Positions 52,632-61,337 of a stretch of 64,000 bases of DNA are shown piece after piece. Numbering within the stretch: the first letter of the stretch is position 1; each line of letters begins with the position of its first letter. The translations under genes and the position numbers were made by a program. Under the pieces are notes generated by a model. The model saw only the letters and a list, made by a program, of their open reading frames with translations, did no database searches and had not been told where the DNA came from. Source of the stretch: Kitasatospora cheerisanensis KCTC 2395 (lineage in GTDB: Bacteria > Actinomycetota > Actinomycetes > Streptomycetales > Streptomycetaceae); assembly GCF_000696185.1 (NCBI RefSeq), contig NZ_KK853997.1, positions 5,007,602 to 5,071,601 on the forward strand, read 5' to 3'.

Positions 52632-52670
52632 AGTGGCAGGAACGCAGCATTGCCACGAAATCCTGCCACT
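52632..52670. promoter_or_regulatory. inverted-repeat operator upstream of the GlxA-type regulator
   Basis: AGTGGCAGGA (52632-52641) and TCCTGCCACT (52661-52670) are exact reverse complements 19 bases apart. CCACGA also occurs twice (52627, 52653). It lies just before ATG 52685. Confidence 0.5.
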
Positions 52671-52684
52671 GCCATGCTGGGTGG

Positions 52685-53659
52685 ATGCTGAAGAACGTCG
52701 CGGTGATCGTGCTGGAGGAGATCCACCCCTTCGAGCTGGGCGTGGCCTGCGAGGTGTTCGGCCTGGACCGCAGCGAGGCCGGCCTGCCGGTCTACGAGTT
52801 CGGCCTGGTCGGCGACCGCCCCGGGCCGATGCGCACCCACGCCGGCTTCGACGTCCAGGTGCCGTACGGCCCCGAGCGGCTCGCCGAGGCCGACCTGGTG
52901 ATCGCCACCGCCACCGGCATCCGCGACCGGTACCCGGAGGCGCTGTGCGAGGCGCTGCGGGCCGCCCACGACCGCGGCGCCCACCTGCTGTCGATCTGCT
53001 CCGGCAGCTTCCTGCTCGGCGCCGCCGGCCTGCTCGACGGCCGCCGCAGCACCACCCACTGGCAGTACGCCGACCTGATGGCCGAGCGCTTCCCGCTGAC
53101 CACCGTCGAACCCGACGTGCTGTACGTGGACGACGAGCCGGTGATCACCTCGGCCGGCACCGCCGCCGGCATCGACGCCTGCCTGCACCTGGTGCGCAAG
53201 CTGCAGGGCGCCGAGGTGGCCCGGGCGATCGCCCGCCGGATGGTGGTCGCCCCGCACCGCGACGGCGGGCAGGCCCAGTTCGTCAACCGCCCGCTGCCCG
53301 AGGGCGACGGCGACTCGCTGGCCGGGGTGCTGGAGTGGATGCGCCACCACCTCGACCGGGAGACCAGCGTGGACGACCTCGCCCGGCACGCCCACATGTC
53401 CCCGCGCACCTTCGCCCGGCGCTTCCAGCAGGAGACCGGCACCACCCCGCACCGCTGGCTGACCGGCCAGCGGGTGCTGTTCGCGCAGCGCCTGCTGGAG
53501 TCCACCGACGAGACCGTGGACGCGGTCGCCGCCCGCTGCGGCTTCGGCAACGCCGCCACCCTGCGGCACCACTTCGGCCGCCGCCTCGGCACCACCCCGC
53601 AGGCCTACCGGCGGGCCTTCGGCGGCCCCGGGCGGACCGCCGAGCGGCAGCCCGCCTGA
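52685..53659 (+). CDS. GlxA family transcriptional regulator (DJ-1/PfpI + AraC HTH)
   Basis: 324 residues. N-terminal DJ-1/PfpI-like domain (~1-190) with LSICSGSFLLGAAGLLDGR (nucleophile-elbow Cys) and TSAGTAAGIDACLHLV. C-terminal AraC double helix-turn-helix (~215-320): DLARHAHMSPRTFARRF and VAARCGFGNAATLRHHFGRR. The ligand is unknown. CATGCT six bases before the ATG suggests a leaderless start. An AraC-type regulator (NrdS) belongs to the S. coelicolor nrd operon, but nothing here shows this is NrdS. Confidence 0.9.
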   Translation: MLKNVAVIVLEEIHPFELGVACEVFGLDRSEAGLPVYEFGLVGDRPGPMRTHAGFDVQVPYGPERLAEADLVIATATGIRDRYPEALCEALRAAHDRGAHLLSICSGSFLLGAAGLLDGRRSTTHWQYADLMAERFPLTTVEPDVLYVDDEPVITSAGTAAGIDACLHLVRKLQGAEVARAIARRMVVAPHRDGGQAQFVNRPLPEGDGDSLAGVLEWMRHHLDRETSVDDLARHAHMSPRTFARRFQQETGTTPHRWLTGQRVLFAQRLLESTDETVDAVAARCGFGNAATLRHHFGRRLGTTPQAYRRAFGGPGRTAERQPA

Positions 53660-53666
53660 CGGCCCC

Positions 53667-54413
53667 TCAGGACAGGTGCCCGGTCTGGTTCCAGGACGCC
53701 GGCCGCAGCCGCCCCTCGCGGGCCCGCCACACGCTGGTCGAGCAGTTGGCCACCGGCGCCAGCGCCAGCAGCTCGTCCTCGCCGAGCCGGTCCAGCACGT
53801 GGCGGAGCATCAGCACCGTGCAGTCGTGGGCGACCACCAGCACCGGCCGGCCGGCCTCCTCGTCGTTCAGGTCGCGCAGCAGGCCGCGCACCCGCAGCGC
53901 CACGTCCAGCCAGGACTCGCCGCCGGGCGGCCGGTAGTACAGCTCGCCCATCCGCCGGCGGCGCTCCGCCTCGGCGGGGTGGTCGCGCTCGATGGCGGCC
54001 TTGGTGAGCATCTCCAGCACGCCCAGCTCGCGGTCGCGCAGCCGCTCGTCGTGGCGGACCGCCAGGCCCACCGGGACGGCGCCCAGGCCGGCCGCCTCGG
54101 CGAGGGCGATTCTGGCGGTCTCGGCGGTGCGCACGTACGGGGAGCACCACACCGAGCGGGGCCGGTCGGCCGGCGGCAGGGCGGCCCACCAGCGGCCCAG
54201 GTCGCGGGCCTGGGCCTGGCCGCGCATGGACAGCGGGATGTCGGCGTCCCGGCAGGTGATCGGGACGGACAGCGCGCCGGTGGAGTCGGCGTGCCGGAAC
54301 TCCACGTTGGCGGTGGACTCGCCGTGCCGGGTGGCGATCAGGACCGAGGGCAGCCGCCGCCCGCCGTCGGCCTGCGTGCGGTGCCCGGTGCGTACCGTGG
54401 TGAGGTCGGTCAT
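53667..54413 (-). CDS. histidine phosphatase family protein
   Basis: 248 residues. The RHG motif is IATRHGESTAN (~residues 26-36), with YVRTAETARIAL, RDRELGVLE (acid loop) and VVAHDCTVLML supplying the second His. This is the phosphoglycerate-mutase-like phosphatase branch. The substrate is unknown. GGGGAG lies eight bases before ATG 54413. Confidence 0.88.
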   Translation of the reverse strand: MTDLTTVRTGHRTQADGGRRLPSVLIATRHGESTANVEFRHADSTGALSVPITCRDADIPLSMRGQAQARDLGRWWAALPPADRPRSVWCSPYVRTAETARIALAEAAGLGAVPVGLAVRHDERLRDRELGVLEMLTKAAIERDHPAEAERRRRMGELYYRPPGGESWLDVALRVRGLLRDLNDEEAGRPVLVVAHDCTVLMLRHVLDRLGEDELLALAPVANCSTSVWRAREGRLRPASWNQTGHLS

Positions 54414-54580
54414 TGGCGGTGGCTCCCCGTTGTCGGTGCTGCGAGTGGTGGTGTCCGTCTCTCCCGGTCTCTCCCGAAAAGGGCTGTCATAACAGATGAT
54501 CGCGCCGTCACCCCAGTGTCGATCGAGGCAACGGCGCGACCCAAGGGCGCATGCGGGGGCGGGTTGCGCCCCCGCACGCG

Positions 54581-56200
54581 TCAGTGCGCCAGCGTGGGCT
54601 GCGGGGCCTGCTTCACGGCCTCGTCGCCGGCCTCCGCGGAGTAGTCGGCCCGCGAGGTCTCGTCGGTCCCCTCCGGGGCCTTCAGGGCCCGCAGGACCAG
54701 CGTCAGCACCACCGCGACGAGCACGTTCAGCACGAACCCGGTCAGGCCGATGTAGCCGATCTCCCCGATCACCGGGATCTTCGCCGCCGACCCGCCGAAG
54801 TGCTTGGTCGCCGGCGAGGCCACCCCGTACGCCCGCCAGGTGCCGTAGACCATGCCGACCGCCCAGCCGGCCAGCAGCGCCCAGCGGTGGAACCACCGGG
54901 TGAACAGGCCCGCCACCAGCGCCACCGCGGTCTGCAGGATCCACACGCCGCCCAGCAGCTGCATGTTGATCGCCGCCTGCTTGTCCATCACCAGCACGAA
55001 CGCCAGCGCGCCGACCTTCACCAGCAGCGAGGCGATCTTCGCCACCCGGGTCTCGTCGGCCGGCGTGGCGTCCGGCTTCAGGAACTCCTTGTAGACGTTG
55101 CGGGTGAACAGGTTCGCCGCCGCGATCGACATGATCGCGGCGGGCACCAGCGCGCCCACCCCGATCGCCGCGAACGCCACGCCGGTGAACCAGCTCGGGA
55201 ACATGTCCGCGAACAGCTGCGGCACCGCCAGCTGCGCGTTGAACTTCTTCTCGCCCTTGCCCACCCCGGCCGCGATCGCCATGAAGCCCAGCAGCGCCAG
55301 CAGGCCCAGCATCAGCGAGTACGTCGGCAGGATCGCCATGTTGCGGCGCACCGTGTTCCGGGACTTCGCCGCCAGCACGCCCGTCACCGAGTGCGGGTAC
55401 ATGAACAGCGCCAGCGCCGACCCGAACGCCAGCGTCGCGTACGCCCACTGCCCGGTCGGCCCGGTCACCAGCGACCCCGGGGACTTCCCGGTCGCCGGAT
55501 CGGGGGTGAACTTGTGCGCCGCCGCGTCGAAGATGTGCCCGTAGCCGCCCAGCCGCATCGGAATGTAGATCACCGCGACCAGGATCACGATGTACACCAG
55601 CGCGTCCTTGACGAAGGCGATCAGCGCCGGCGCCCGCAGACCCGACGAGTAGGTGTACGCCGCCAGCACGCCGAACGCCACGAACAGCGGCAGGTCCTGC
55701 AGGAACCAGTTCCCGGTGCCGCCCACGCCCAGCACGTCCAGCACCGCCTGGATGCCGACCAGCTGCAGCGCCACGTACGGCATGGTCGCCAGGATGCCGG
55801 TCAGCGCCACCGCCACCGACAGGCCGCGCGAGCCGTAGCGGCCGCGCACGAAGTCCGCCGGCGTCACGTAGCCGTGCACCCGCGACACCGACCACAGCCG
55901 GGGCAGGAACAGGAACACCAGCGGGTACGCGATGATCGTGTACGGCACCGCGAAGAAGCCCGCCGCACCCGTCCCGTAGACCGCGGCCGGCACCGCGATG
56001 AACGTGTACGCGGTGTACAGGTCGCCGCCCAGCAGGAACCAGGTGATCCAGGTGCCGAAGCTGCGGCCGCCCAGACCCCACTCGTGCAGGTGCTGCGCGT
56101 CGTCCGCGCGGCGCCAGCGGGAGGCCAGGAAGCCCATCACGGTGACCAGGGCGAAGAACAGCAGGAAGACCGTCATGGCGGTCCAGTCCACGTGCTTCAC
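54581..56200 (-). CDS. sodium:solute symporter (monocarboxylate permease MctP-like)
   Basis: 539 residues with about 13 membrane helices. The SSS signature begins GGRSFGTWITWFLLGGDLYTA and continues with FAAIGVGALVPAAIMSIAAANLFTRN. The wording is that of the actinobacterial symporters paired with DUF3311 and often called MctP/MctC (acetate, propionate, pyruvate). It overlaps the DUF3311 gene by four bases. The C-terminal tail is cytosolic and acidic. Confidence 0.88.
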   Translation of the reverse strand: MKHVDWTAMTVFLLFFALVTVMGFLASRWRRADDAQHLHEWGLGGRSFGTWITWFLLGGDLYTAYTFIAVPAAVYGTGAAGFFAVPYTIIAYPLVFLFLPRLWSVSRVHGYVTPADFVRGRYGSRGLSVAVALTGILATMPYVALQLVGIQAVLDVLGVGGTGNWFLQDLPLFVAFGVLAAYTYSSGLRAPALIAFVKDALVYIVILVAVIYIPMRLGGYGHIFDAAAHKFTPDPATGKSPGSLVTGPTGQWAYATLAFGSALALFMYPHSVTGVLAAKSRNTVRRNMAILPTYSLMLGLLALLGFMAIAAGVGKGEKKFNAQLAVPQLFADMFPSWFTGVAFAAIGVGALVPAAIMSIAAANLFTRNVYKEFLKPDATPADETRVAKIASLLVKVGALAFVLVMDKQAAINMQLLGGVWILQTAVALVAGLFTRWFHRWALLAGWAVGMVYGTWRAYGVASPATKHFGGSAAKIPVIGEIGYIGLTGFVLNVLVAVVLTLVLRALKAPEGTDETSRADYSAEAGDEAVKQAPQPTLAH

Positions 56201-56502
56201 GACTGCTCACCCCCGTCCTGCTGCGCCGGGACGGCCACCGTGCCGGCCGCGGCGGCGGCCTTGCGGGCCGCCTCGTCACGGCGCAGCAGCAGGTACGCGG
56301 AGGTGGTGAACACCGCCGACAGCGGCACCCACAACAGCTGGTACCAGTAGAAGAACGGCATGCCGCCGAGCCTCGGCTCGGTCTTGGCGTAGGACGGCAC
56401 CCACAGCACCACCACGATCGGCACCAGCAGGCACAGGCCTGCCAGCACCCGGGCGGGGGAGACCGCGGGCAGTGCGCCCGCGGATGGCGATTGAGACGAC
56501 AC
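56197..56502 (-). CDS. DUF3311 family small membrane protein
   Basis: 101 residues with two membrane helices: VLAGLCLLVPIVVVLWVPSY, then FYWYQLLWVPLSAVFTTSAYLLL with the DUF3311 motif PFFYWYQLLW. It is an accessory subunit of the symporter encoded next, with which it overlaps (ATGA). Confidence 0.88.
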   Translation of the reverse strand: MSSQSPSAGALPAVSPARVLAGLCLLVPIVVVLWVPSYAKTEPRLGGMPFFYWYQLLWVPLSAVFTTSAYLLLRRDEAARKAAAAAGTVAVPAQQDGGEQS

Positions 56503-56696
56503 GAGCGGCTCCCGGATGACGAGGAGTCACCTCACTGGCACCGCACCGCACATCGCCGTTCCGTCGCGCTGTACGTCCGCCGAGCAGCACCTTCGGTGAT
56601 CGAAAGGTCCCCGCGAGAGTAGGGCAGCGGAGTGAGTTGTGTCACTACCCTGTCAACCGCGCGTTTCCTCCGACCGCGGGCGCCCGGCCCCGCCGG

Positions 56697-57482
56697 CTAC
56701 TCGGGCCGCTGGAGCCGGGTGGTGAACTTGTACCGGTCGCCGCGGTAGATCGAGCGCACCCACTCCACCGGCGCGCCGTCCGCGTCGAAGGAGTGCCGGG
56801 ACAGCTGCAGCATCGGCAGGCCCAGGTCGGAGCCGAGCAGGCCGGCCTCGCGCGGGTTGGCGAGGGTGGTCTCGATGGTCTCCTCGGCCTCCGCGACCGT
56901 CACCCCGTAGACCTCGCGCAGCGCGGTGTACAGCGAGTTGTGCTTGGCGAGGTTGCGCCGGAGCGCGGGGAAGCGCTTGGCCGACAGGTGCGCCACCTCG
57001 ATCGCCATCGGATCGCCGTTCGCGAGCCGGAGGCGCTCGATCCGCAGCACGCGCCCGCCGGGCTTGATGTCCAGCAGCGGGGCGAGCCGCTCGTCCGCGG
57101 AGATGTACGCGACCTCGACCAGGCGCGAGGTCGGCTCCATGCCCTGGGCGCGCATGTCCTCGGTGTACGAGGTCAGTTGCAGCGCCTGCGCGACCTTCGG
57201 CTTGGCGACGAAGGTGCCCTTGCCCTGGATGCGCTCCAGCCGGCCCTCGACCACCAGCTCCTGCAGCGCCTGCCGGACGGTGGTGCGCGAGGTGTCGAAC
57301 TGGGCGGCCAGCGCCCGCTCCGGCGGCACCGGGGTGCCGGCCGGCTGGGTCTCGGTCAGCTGCAGCAGGTGCCGCTTCAGGCCGTAGTACTTCGGCACCC
57401 GGGCCGTGGCGGTGGCAGGGCCGGTCTGGGTCGGCACCGTGGAGCCCTCGGCGAGCGCCGCCGCATCCCTGTCGCCACTCAT
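56697..57482 (-). CDS. dasR: DasR, GntR/HutC-family N-acetylglucosamine regulator
   Basis: 261 residues. A disordered start (~1-28) is followed by a winged helix (~30-100) with [20 protein letters not shown] and [20 protein letters not shown], the DasR recognition wording. The UTRA effector domain (~110-255) senses GlcN-6-P/GlcNAc-6-P. It controls chitin and GlcNAc use, development and antibiotic genes through dre sites, three clusters of which lie in this window. ATG 57482 (GAGGAG upstream) is preferred over GTG 57494. It follows the das operon but is separated from it by a terminator. Confidence 0.93.
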   Translation of the reverse strand: MSGDRDAAALAEGSTVPTQTGPATATARVPKYYGLKRHLLQLTETQPAGTPVPPERALAAQFDTSRTTVRQALQELVVEGRLERIQGKGTFVAKPKVAQALQLTSYTEDMRAQGMEPTSRLVEVAYISADERLAPLLDIKPGGRVLRIERLRLANGDPMAIEVAHLSAKRFPALRRNLAKHNSLYTALREVYGVTVAEAEETIETTLANPREAGLLGSDLGLPMLQLSRHSFDADGAPVEWVRSIYRGDRYKFTTRLQRPE

Positions 57483-57510
57483 GGCAGCTCTCACTCCTCG
57501 TTGGAGGCGG

Positions 57511-57532
57511 TCCTTAACGGACCCCTAAGTCC
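57511..57532. repeat. motif CCTTAA-nn-GA-n-CCCTAAG, copy 1 (upstream of dasR)
   Basis: TCCTTAACGGACCCCTAAGT lies ~35 bases before the dasR start. A second copy is at 62991-63010. Both are imperfect CTTA/TAAG palindromes. It is not a dre site. Confidence 0.45.
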
Positions 57533-57600
57533 TATGTAACAGCACATGTTTGCACGCACGGGGAAGCAAGCGGGAGCGCCCGCGGGCAAACCGGTACGCG

Positions 57601-57642
57601 ACGGGCCCGGAACGGAGCGCCTGGCGCCCGCCCCGGGCCCGT
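57601..57642 (-). terminator. terminator of the das operon
   Basis: ACGGGCCCGG (57601-57610) pairs with CCGGGCCCGT (57633-57642), with an inner GGCGC stem, just after the hexosaminidase stop. Confidence 0.6.
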
Positions 57643-57653
57643 ACCCGAGTGTC

Positions 57654-59234
57654 TCAGCCGGCCGTGGCCGCGGTCACCGCGAGCCCGGCCAGCGCCTCCG
57701 CCGCGGCGATCGCGCAGACCCGCGAACCGCCGTACGTGGCAAGGGTGGTGACGCCCAGCGGGGCGAACAGCGCGGCCACTCCGTGGGCGGTGCCGATCTC
57801 CACCACGACGGCGTCCGGGCGGTGCGCCACCAGGGCGAGCGCGGCCCGCCGCATCCAGGAGTGCCGGTGCACGTCGCGCACCACCAGGACCAGCGGACGG
57901 CCCACCGCGGCGCCGAGCAGCGGGGCGGTGTCGATCTCGGCGTCCTCGGCGGCGACCGCCACGTGCAGCAGGCCGGAGCCCTCGGTGACGGTGGCCGGCG
58001 GGGCGACCCGGCTGGAGGTGGTGCCGGGGACCAGCTCGGCCAGCGGACCGGCCACGCCCCACGGGGTGTCGTCGCCGGCCGCGATGTTCGCGCCGGGGGA
58101 GAACTCGACCACGTGCGGCACCCCGCCCAGCGGGCGCAGCTCGCCGGTGATCCGCAGCGCCCGGCGGGCGGCCGCCAGGCCGACCCCGACCTCGCCCTGC
58201 CGGCCCACCAGCGAGGCCCGCAGGTCGGCGGACCAGCGGGCCACCGCCCGGTTGCGCTCGGCGGCCTCGTGCAGCCGCTCGGCCGACAGCCGGCCCTCGC
58301 GGACCGCCCAGACCAGCGCGTCGCGCAGGTACACGAAGGCGTCCTCGTCCTGCAGGCCGCCGCCGACGCAGATGGTGTCGGCGCCGGCCGCGACGGCCCG
58401 CACCGAGCCGGCCGCGACGCCGTGGGTGCCGGAGATGGCGCCCATCTCGATGCCGTCGGTGACGATCAGCCCGTCGAAGCCCAGCTCCTCGCGGAGCAGC
58501 CCGGTGAGGATGCGCTGCGACATGGTGGCCGGCAGCTGGGCGTCGTACGCGTCGAACAGGATGTGCGCGGTCATGATGCTCTTCACGCCGGCCGCGATGG
58601 CCGCCCGGAACGGCAGCAGGTGCTGGCCGAACTGGTCGGCGGCCAGGTCGATCCGGGGCAGTCCGAGGTGCGAGTCGCCGGCCGTGTCGCCGTGGCCGGG
58701 GAAGTGCTTGGCGCAGGCCGCGACGCCGGCGGACTGCAGGCCGCGGACGTACGCGGCGGTGTGCCGGGCCGCCAGGTCGCCGTCGCCGCCGAAGGAGCGG
58801 ACGCCGATCACCGGGTTGTCCGGGTTGGAGTTGACGTCCGCGTCGGGCGCGTAGTTCAGGTTCACGCCGACGGCGGCCAGGTCGAACCCGATCGAGCGGG
58901 CGACCTGCTCGGTGAGGTCGGTGTCGTCGACCTCGCCGAGCGCCAGGTTGCCCGGGTAGGAGGACCCGCTGGTCACTTCGAGGCGGGTGACGTCGCCGCC
59001 CTCCTCGTCGGTGGCGATCAGCAGGTCGCCGTTGAGCGCGTACATCTCCGCGGTCAGCGCGGCGACCTGCTGCGGGGTGCGGATGTTGCGGCCGAACAGG
59101 GCGACGCCGCCGAGTTCGCCGTCGCCCAGTCTGCGGCGCAGCCACTCGGGTGCGGTCAGACCGGCGAAGCCGGGCTGCAGGACCGCTCCGGCGTCGCTCA
59201 GGAGTGAGGCGCTTTCCGTACCGGGCATCGCCAT
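57654..59234 (-). CDS. GH3 beta-N-acetylhexosaminidase (NagZ-like)
   Basis: 526 residues. The NagZ signature KHFPGHGDTAGDSHLG (Lys176-His177, Asp187-His189) supplies the catalytic Asp/His pair. LIVTDGIEMGA holds the nucleophile Asp. A second, smaller domain (~330-526) follows. It cleaves GlcNAc from imported chitobiose or muropeptides. No signal peptide is present, so it acts in the cytosol, matching the importer encoded upstream. ATG 59234 has AAGGA close upstream. Confidence 0.9.
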   Translation of the reverse strand: MAMPGTESASLLSDAGAVLQPGFAGLTAPEWLRRRLGDGELGGVALFGRNIRTPQQVAALTAEMYALNGDLLIATDEEGGDVTRLEVTSGSSYPGNLALGEVDDTDLTEQVARSIGFDLAAVGVNLNYAPDADVNSNPDNPVIGVRSFGGDGDLAARHTAAYVRGLQSAGVAACAKHFPGHGDTAGDSHLGLPRIDLAADQFGQHLLPFRAAIAAGVKSIMTAHILFDAYDAQLPATMSQRILTGLLREELGFDGLIVTDGIEMGAISGTHGVAAGSVRAVAAGADTICVGGGLQDEDAFVYLRDALVWAVREGRLSAERLHEAAERNRAVARWSADLRASLVGRQGEVGVGLAAARRALRITGELRPLGGVPHVVEFSPGANIAAGDDTPWGVAGPLAELVPGTTSSRVAPPATVTEGSGLLHVAVAAEDAEIDTAPLLGAAVGRPLVLVVRDVHRHSWMRRAALALVAHRPDAVVVEIGTAHGVAALFAPLGVTTLATYGGSRVCAIAAAEALAGLAVTAATAG

Positions 59235-59290
59235 GTTTCCTTCCCTGGGGGTGGAGGTGCTTCAGGTGCGACTGGGGTGTGGGAGGGGAC

Positions 59291-60202
59291 TCAGCCCTTG
59301 ACCGCACCGGCGGTGAGACCCGCCGACACCTTCTTCTGGAAGAACACGAACAGGATGATCACGGGCAGCGAGACCAGCAGACCGCCGGCCATCTGCGCGC
59401 CGTAGTCCGCACCCCGGGTGGGGGTGGTGGAGTAGAACGTCAGCCAGATCATCGAGGTCTTCTGGCCGCTGGTGGACATCAGCGTGTTGGCGACGATGAA
59501 CTCGTTCCACGCCTGGATCCAGCTGTAGACGCCGGTGGTGATCAGGCCGGGCAGGGTGAGCGGCAGGATGACGCGGAAGAACGCGCCCCACTGGGTGCAG
59601 CCGTCGACCATGGCGGCCTCGTCCAGCTCCGCCGGGATGTTCACGATGAACGAGCGCAGCGTCCAGATCACGTACGGGACGGTGAAGACCAGGTACGCGA
59701 GGACCACGCCGAAGATCGTGCCGGTCATGCCGGCGCCGTTCATCACCACGAACAGCGGGATGATGATCGCCAGCAGCGGCACCATCTGGACCACCAGCAT
59801 GGTGACGATGAAGAAGTTGCGGCCGCGGAACTTGAACCGGGCCACCGCGACGGCGGCGAGGAAGCCGACCACCAGGCCGAGGACCACGGAGCCCAGGGTC
59901 AGGTAGAGGGTGTTCCACAGCGACGGCAGGAACAGCGAGTCGTCGAAGATCGTCTTGTAGCTCTCGAACGAGAAGGACGAGGGCCAGAAGGTCGGGTCCT
60001 GGGAGATCAGGTCCTTGTTCGTCTTGAACGTGGTGATGATCATCCAGTAGATCGGGAACGCCATGACCACGGCGATGCCGAGGCCGACGATGTTCCAGAA
60101 CCAGGTCATCACCGGGCTGCGGCCGGTCTCCCGGGCCTTCTTGACCTTCTTCGGAGCGCTCGGAGTCACGACCGGCGCGGCCTGCTGGGTGCTGGTGGTC
60201 AT
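59291..60202 (-). CDS. dasC: DasC, chitobiose ABC transporter permease
   Basis: 303 residues with six membrane helices. The EAA loop is DEAAMVDGCTQWGAFFRVIL, which docks the ATPase. Family CUT1 (MalG-like). Its start overlaps the dasB stop by four bases. No ATPase gene is in the operon; in Streptomyces the shared ATPase MsiK is encoded elsewhere. Confidence 0.93.
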   Translation of the reverse strand: MTTSTQQAAPVVTPSAPKKVKKARETGRSPVMTWFWNIVGLGIAVVMAFPIYWMIITTFKTNKDLISQDPTFWPSSFSFESYKTIFDDSLFLPSLWNTLYLTLGSVVLGLVVGFLAAVAVARFKFRGRNFFIVTMLVVQMVPLLAIIIPLFVVMNGAGMTGTIFGVVLAYLVFTVPYVIWTLRSFIVNIPAELDEAAMVDGCTQWGAFFRVILPLTLPGLITTGVYSWIQAWNEFIVANTLMSTSGQKTSMIWLTFYSTTPTRGADYGAQMAGGLLVSLPVIILFVFFQKKVSAGLTAGAVKG

Positions 60203-61188
60203 CGCTCGTTGGCTCCGATCTTGAGCATCTGGCGGATGTAGTACACGAGCACCGCCAGCATCAGAAGGATCATGGCGATCGAGATCACCGCGCTGTCGCT
60301 GTACTTGGAGGCGACCACGCCCTTCTCGTACAGGTAGACGCCGATCGTCCAGTAGTCCGGCTCGGGCGAGGTGTTGCGCAGGGTGAAGATCTGCGTGAAG
60401 ACCTGGAAGTCCCAGATGAAGCTGAGCGCGGCGGAGATCATCAGGAACGGCCGGATGACCGGGATGGTGACGTGCCGGAAGGTCTGGAACGCGTTGGCGC
60501 CGTCCAGCTTGGCGGCCTCGGTCAGCTCCTTCGGGACCTGGGTGAGCGCGGCGTACAGGCCCAGCACCAGGAAGGGCAGCGCGCCCCAGATGATGACCGC
60601 GGCGCCGACCACGTACAGACCGACGGTCGGGTCGGCGAACCAGTCGTAGTGCTTCCACGACTCGTCGCCGGTGACCAGGTAGGCGAGGTAGTCGACCACG
60701 CCGCCGTTGGAGGTGAACAGCCAGCGGAACACCTGGCCGTTGACCAGCGCGGGGATCGCCCAGACGAACATCAGGACGGTGATGATCGTGACCCGGACCC
60801 AGTTCGAGACCCGGTTCAGGAGCAGGGCGATCAGCATGCCCAGCACCATCGAGAGGATGACCAGCTCCGCGGTGAAGTAGATCGAGCGGAGCACGACCTC
60901 CCAGAACTGGCTGTCACCGAGGATCTTGGTGTAGCCGTCGAAGCCGATGTACTTCGACAGCCCCGGGTTCGCCAGGTACGCGTACCGGTTGACGTTCTTG
61001 AACGACAGATTGATCAGGCTGAACAGCGGATACGCCAGAACGCCCACCAGTACGACGACGGCGGGCAGCAGGAGGCTGTAGGGGATGTACTGGCCGGCCG
61101 CGAAGAACCCGCGGCGCTGCGGCTTCTCCACCGGGGCAGGCCCCGACTCTTCGGACCGGTTCACGGTCTCGTTGGTGGTCACACTCAT
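60199..61188 (-). CDS. dasB: DasB, chitobiose ABC transporter permease
   Basis: 329 residues with six membrane helices (MalF-like, CUT1). The EAA loop is TEAAKLDGANAFQTFRHVTI. GGAAGGA lies five bases before ATG 61188. It is separated from dasA by 149 bases holding a strong stem-loop. Confidence 0.93.
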   Translation of the reverse strand: MSVTTNETVNRSEESGPAPVEKPQRRGFFAAGQYIPYSLLLPAVVVLVGVLAYPLFSLINLSFKNVNRYAYLANPGLSKYIGFDGYTKILGDSQFWEVVLRSIYFTAELVILSMVLGMLIALLLNRVSNWVRVTIITVLMFVWAIPALVNGQVFRWLFTSNGGVVDYLAYLVTGDESWKHYDWFADPTVGLYVVGAAVIIWGALPFLVLGLYAALTQVPKELTEAAKLDGANAFQTFRHVTIPVIRPFLMISAALSFIWDFQVFTQIFTLRNTSPEPDYWTIGVYLYEKGVVASKYSDSAVISIAMILLMLAVLVYYIRQMLKIGANER

Positions 61189-61232
61189 CAGGGTCCTTCC
61201 CGGGCCCGCGGTTCTGGTCGGTCCTGGCGCGC

Positions 61233-61268
61233 GGGTGGGCAGTCCGCGCGATCGCGGACTGCCCACCC
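61233..61268 (-). other. 16-bp perfect stem-loop between dasA and dasB
   Basis: GGGTGGGCAGTCCGCG (61233-61248), loop CGAT, CGCGGACTGCCCACCC (61253-61268). Such elements after binding-protein genes protect the upstream message or attenuate read-through, giving excess binding protein over permease. Confidence 0.75.
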
Positions 61269-61337
61269 CTTCTCTCGGCGCTCAGTGCGGTGGTCCGCCC
61301 GGGAACGGGCTCCCGGGCCGACCGCGGATCAGCTGGG

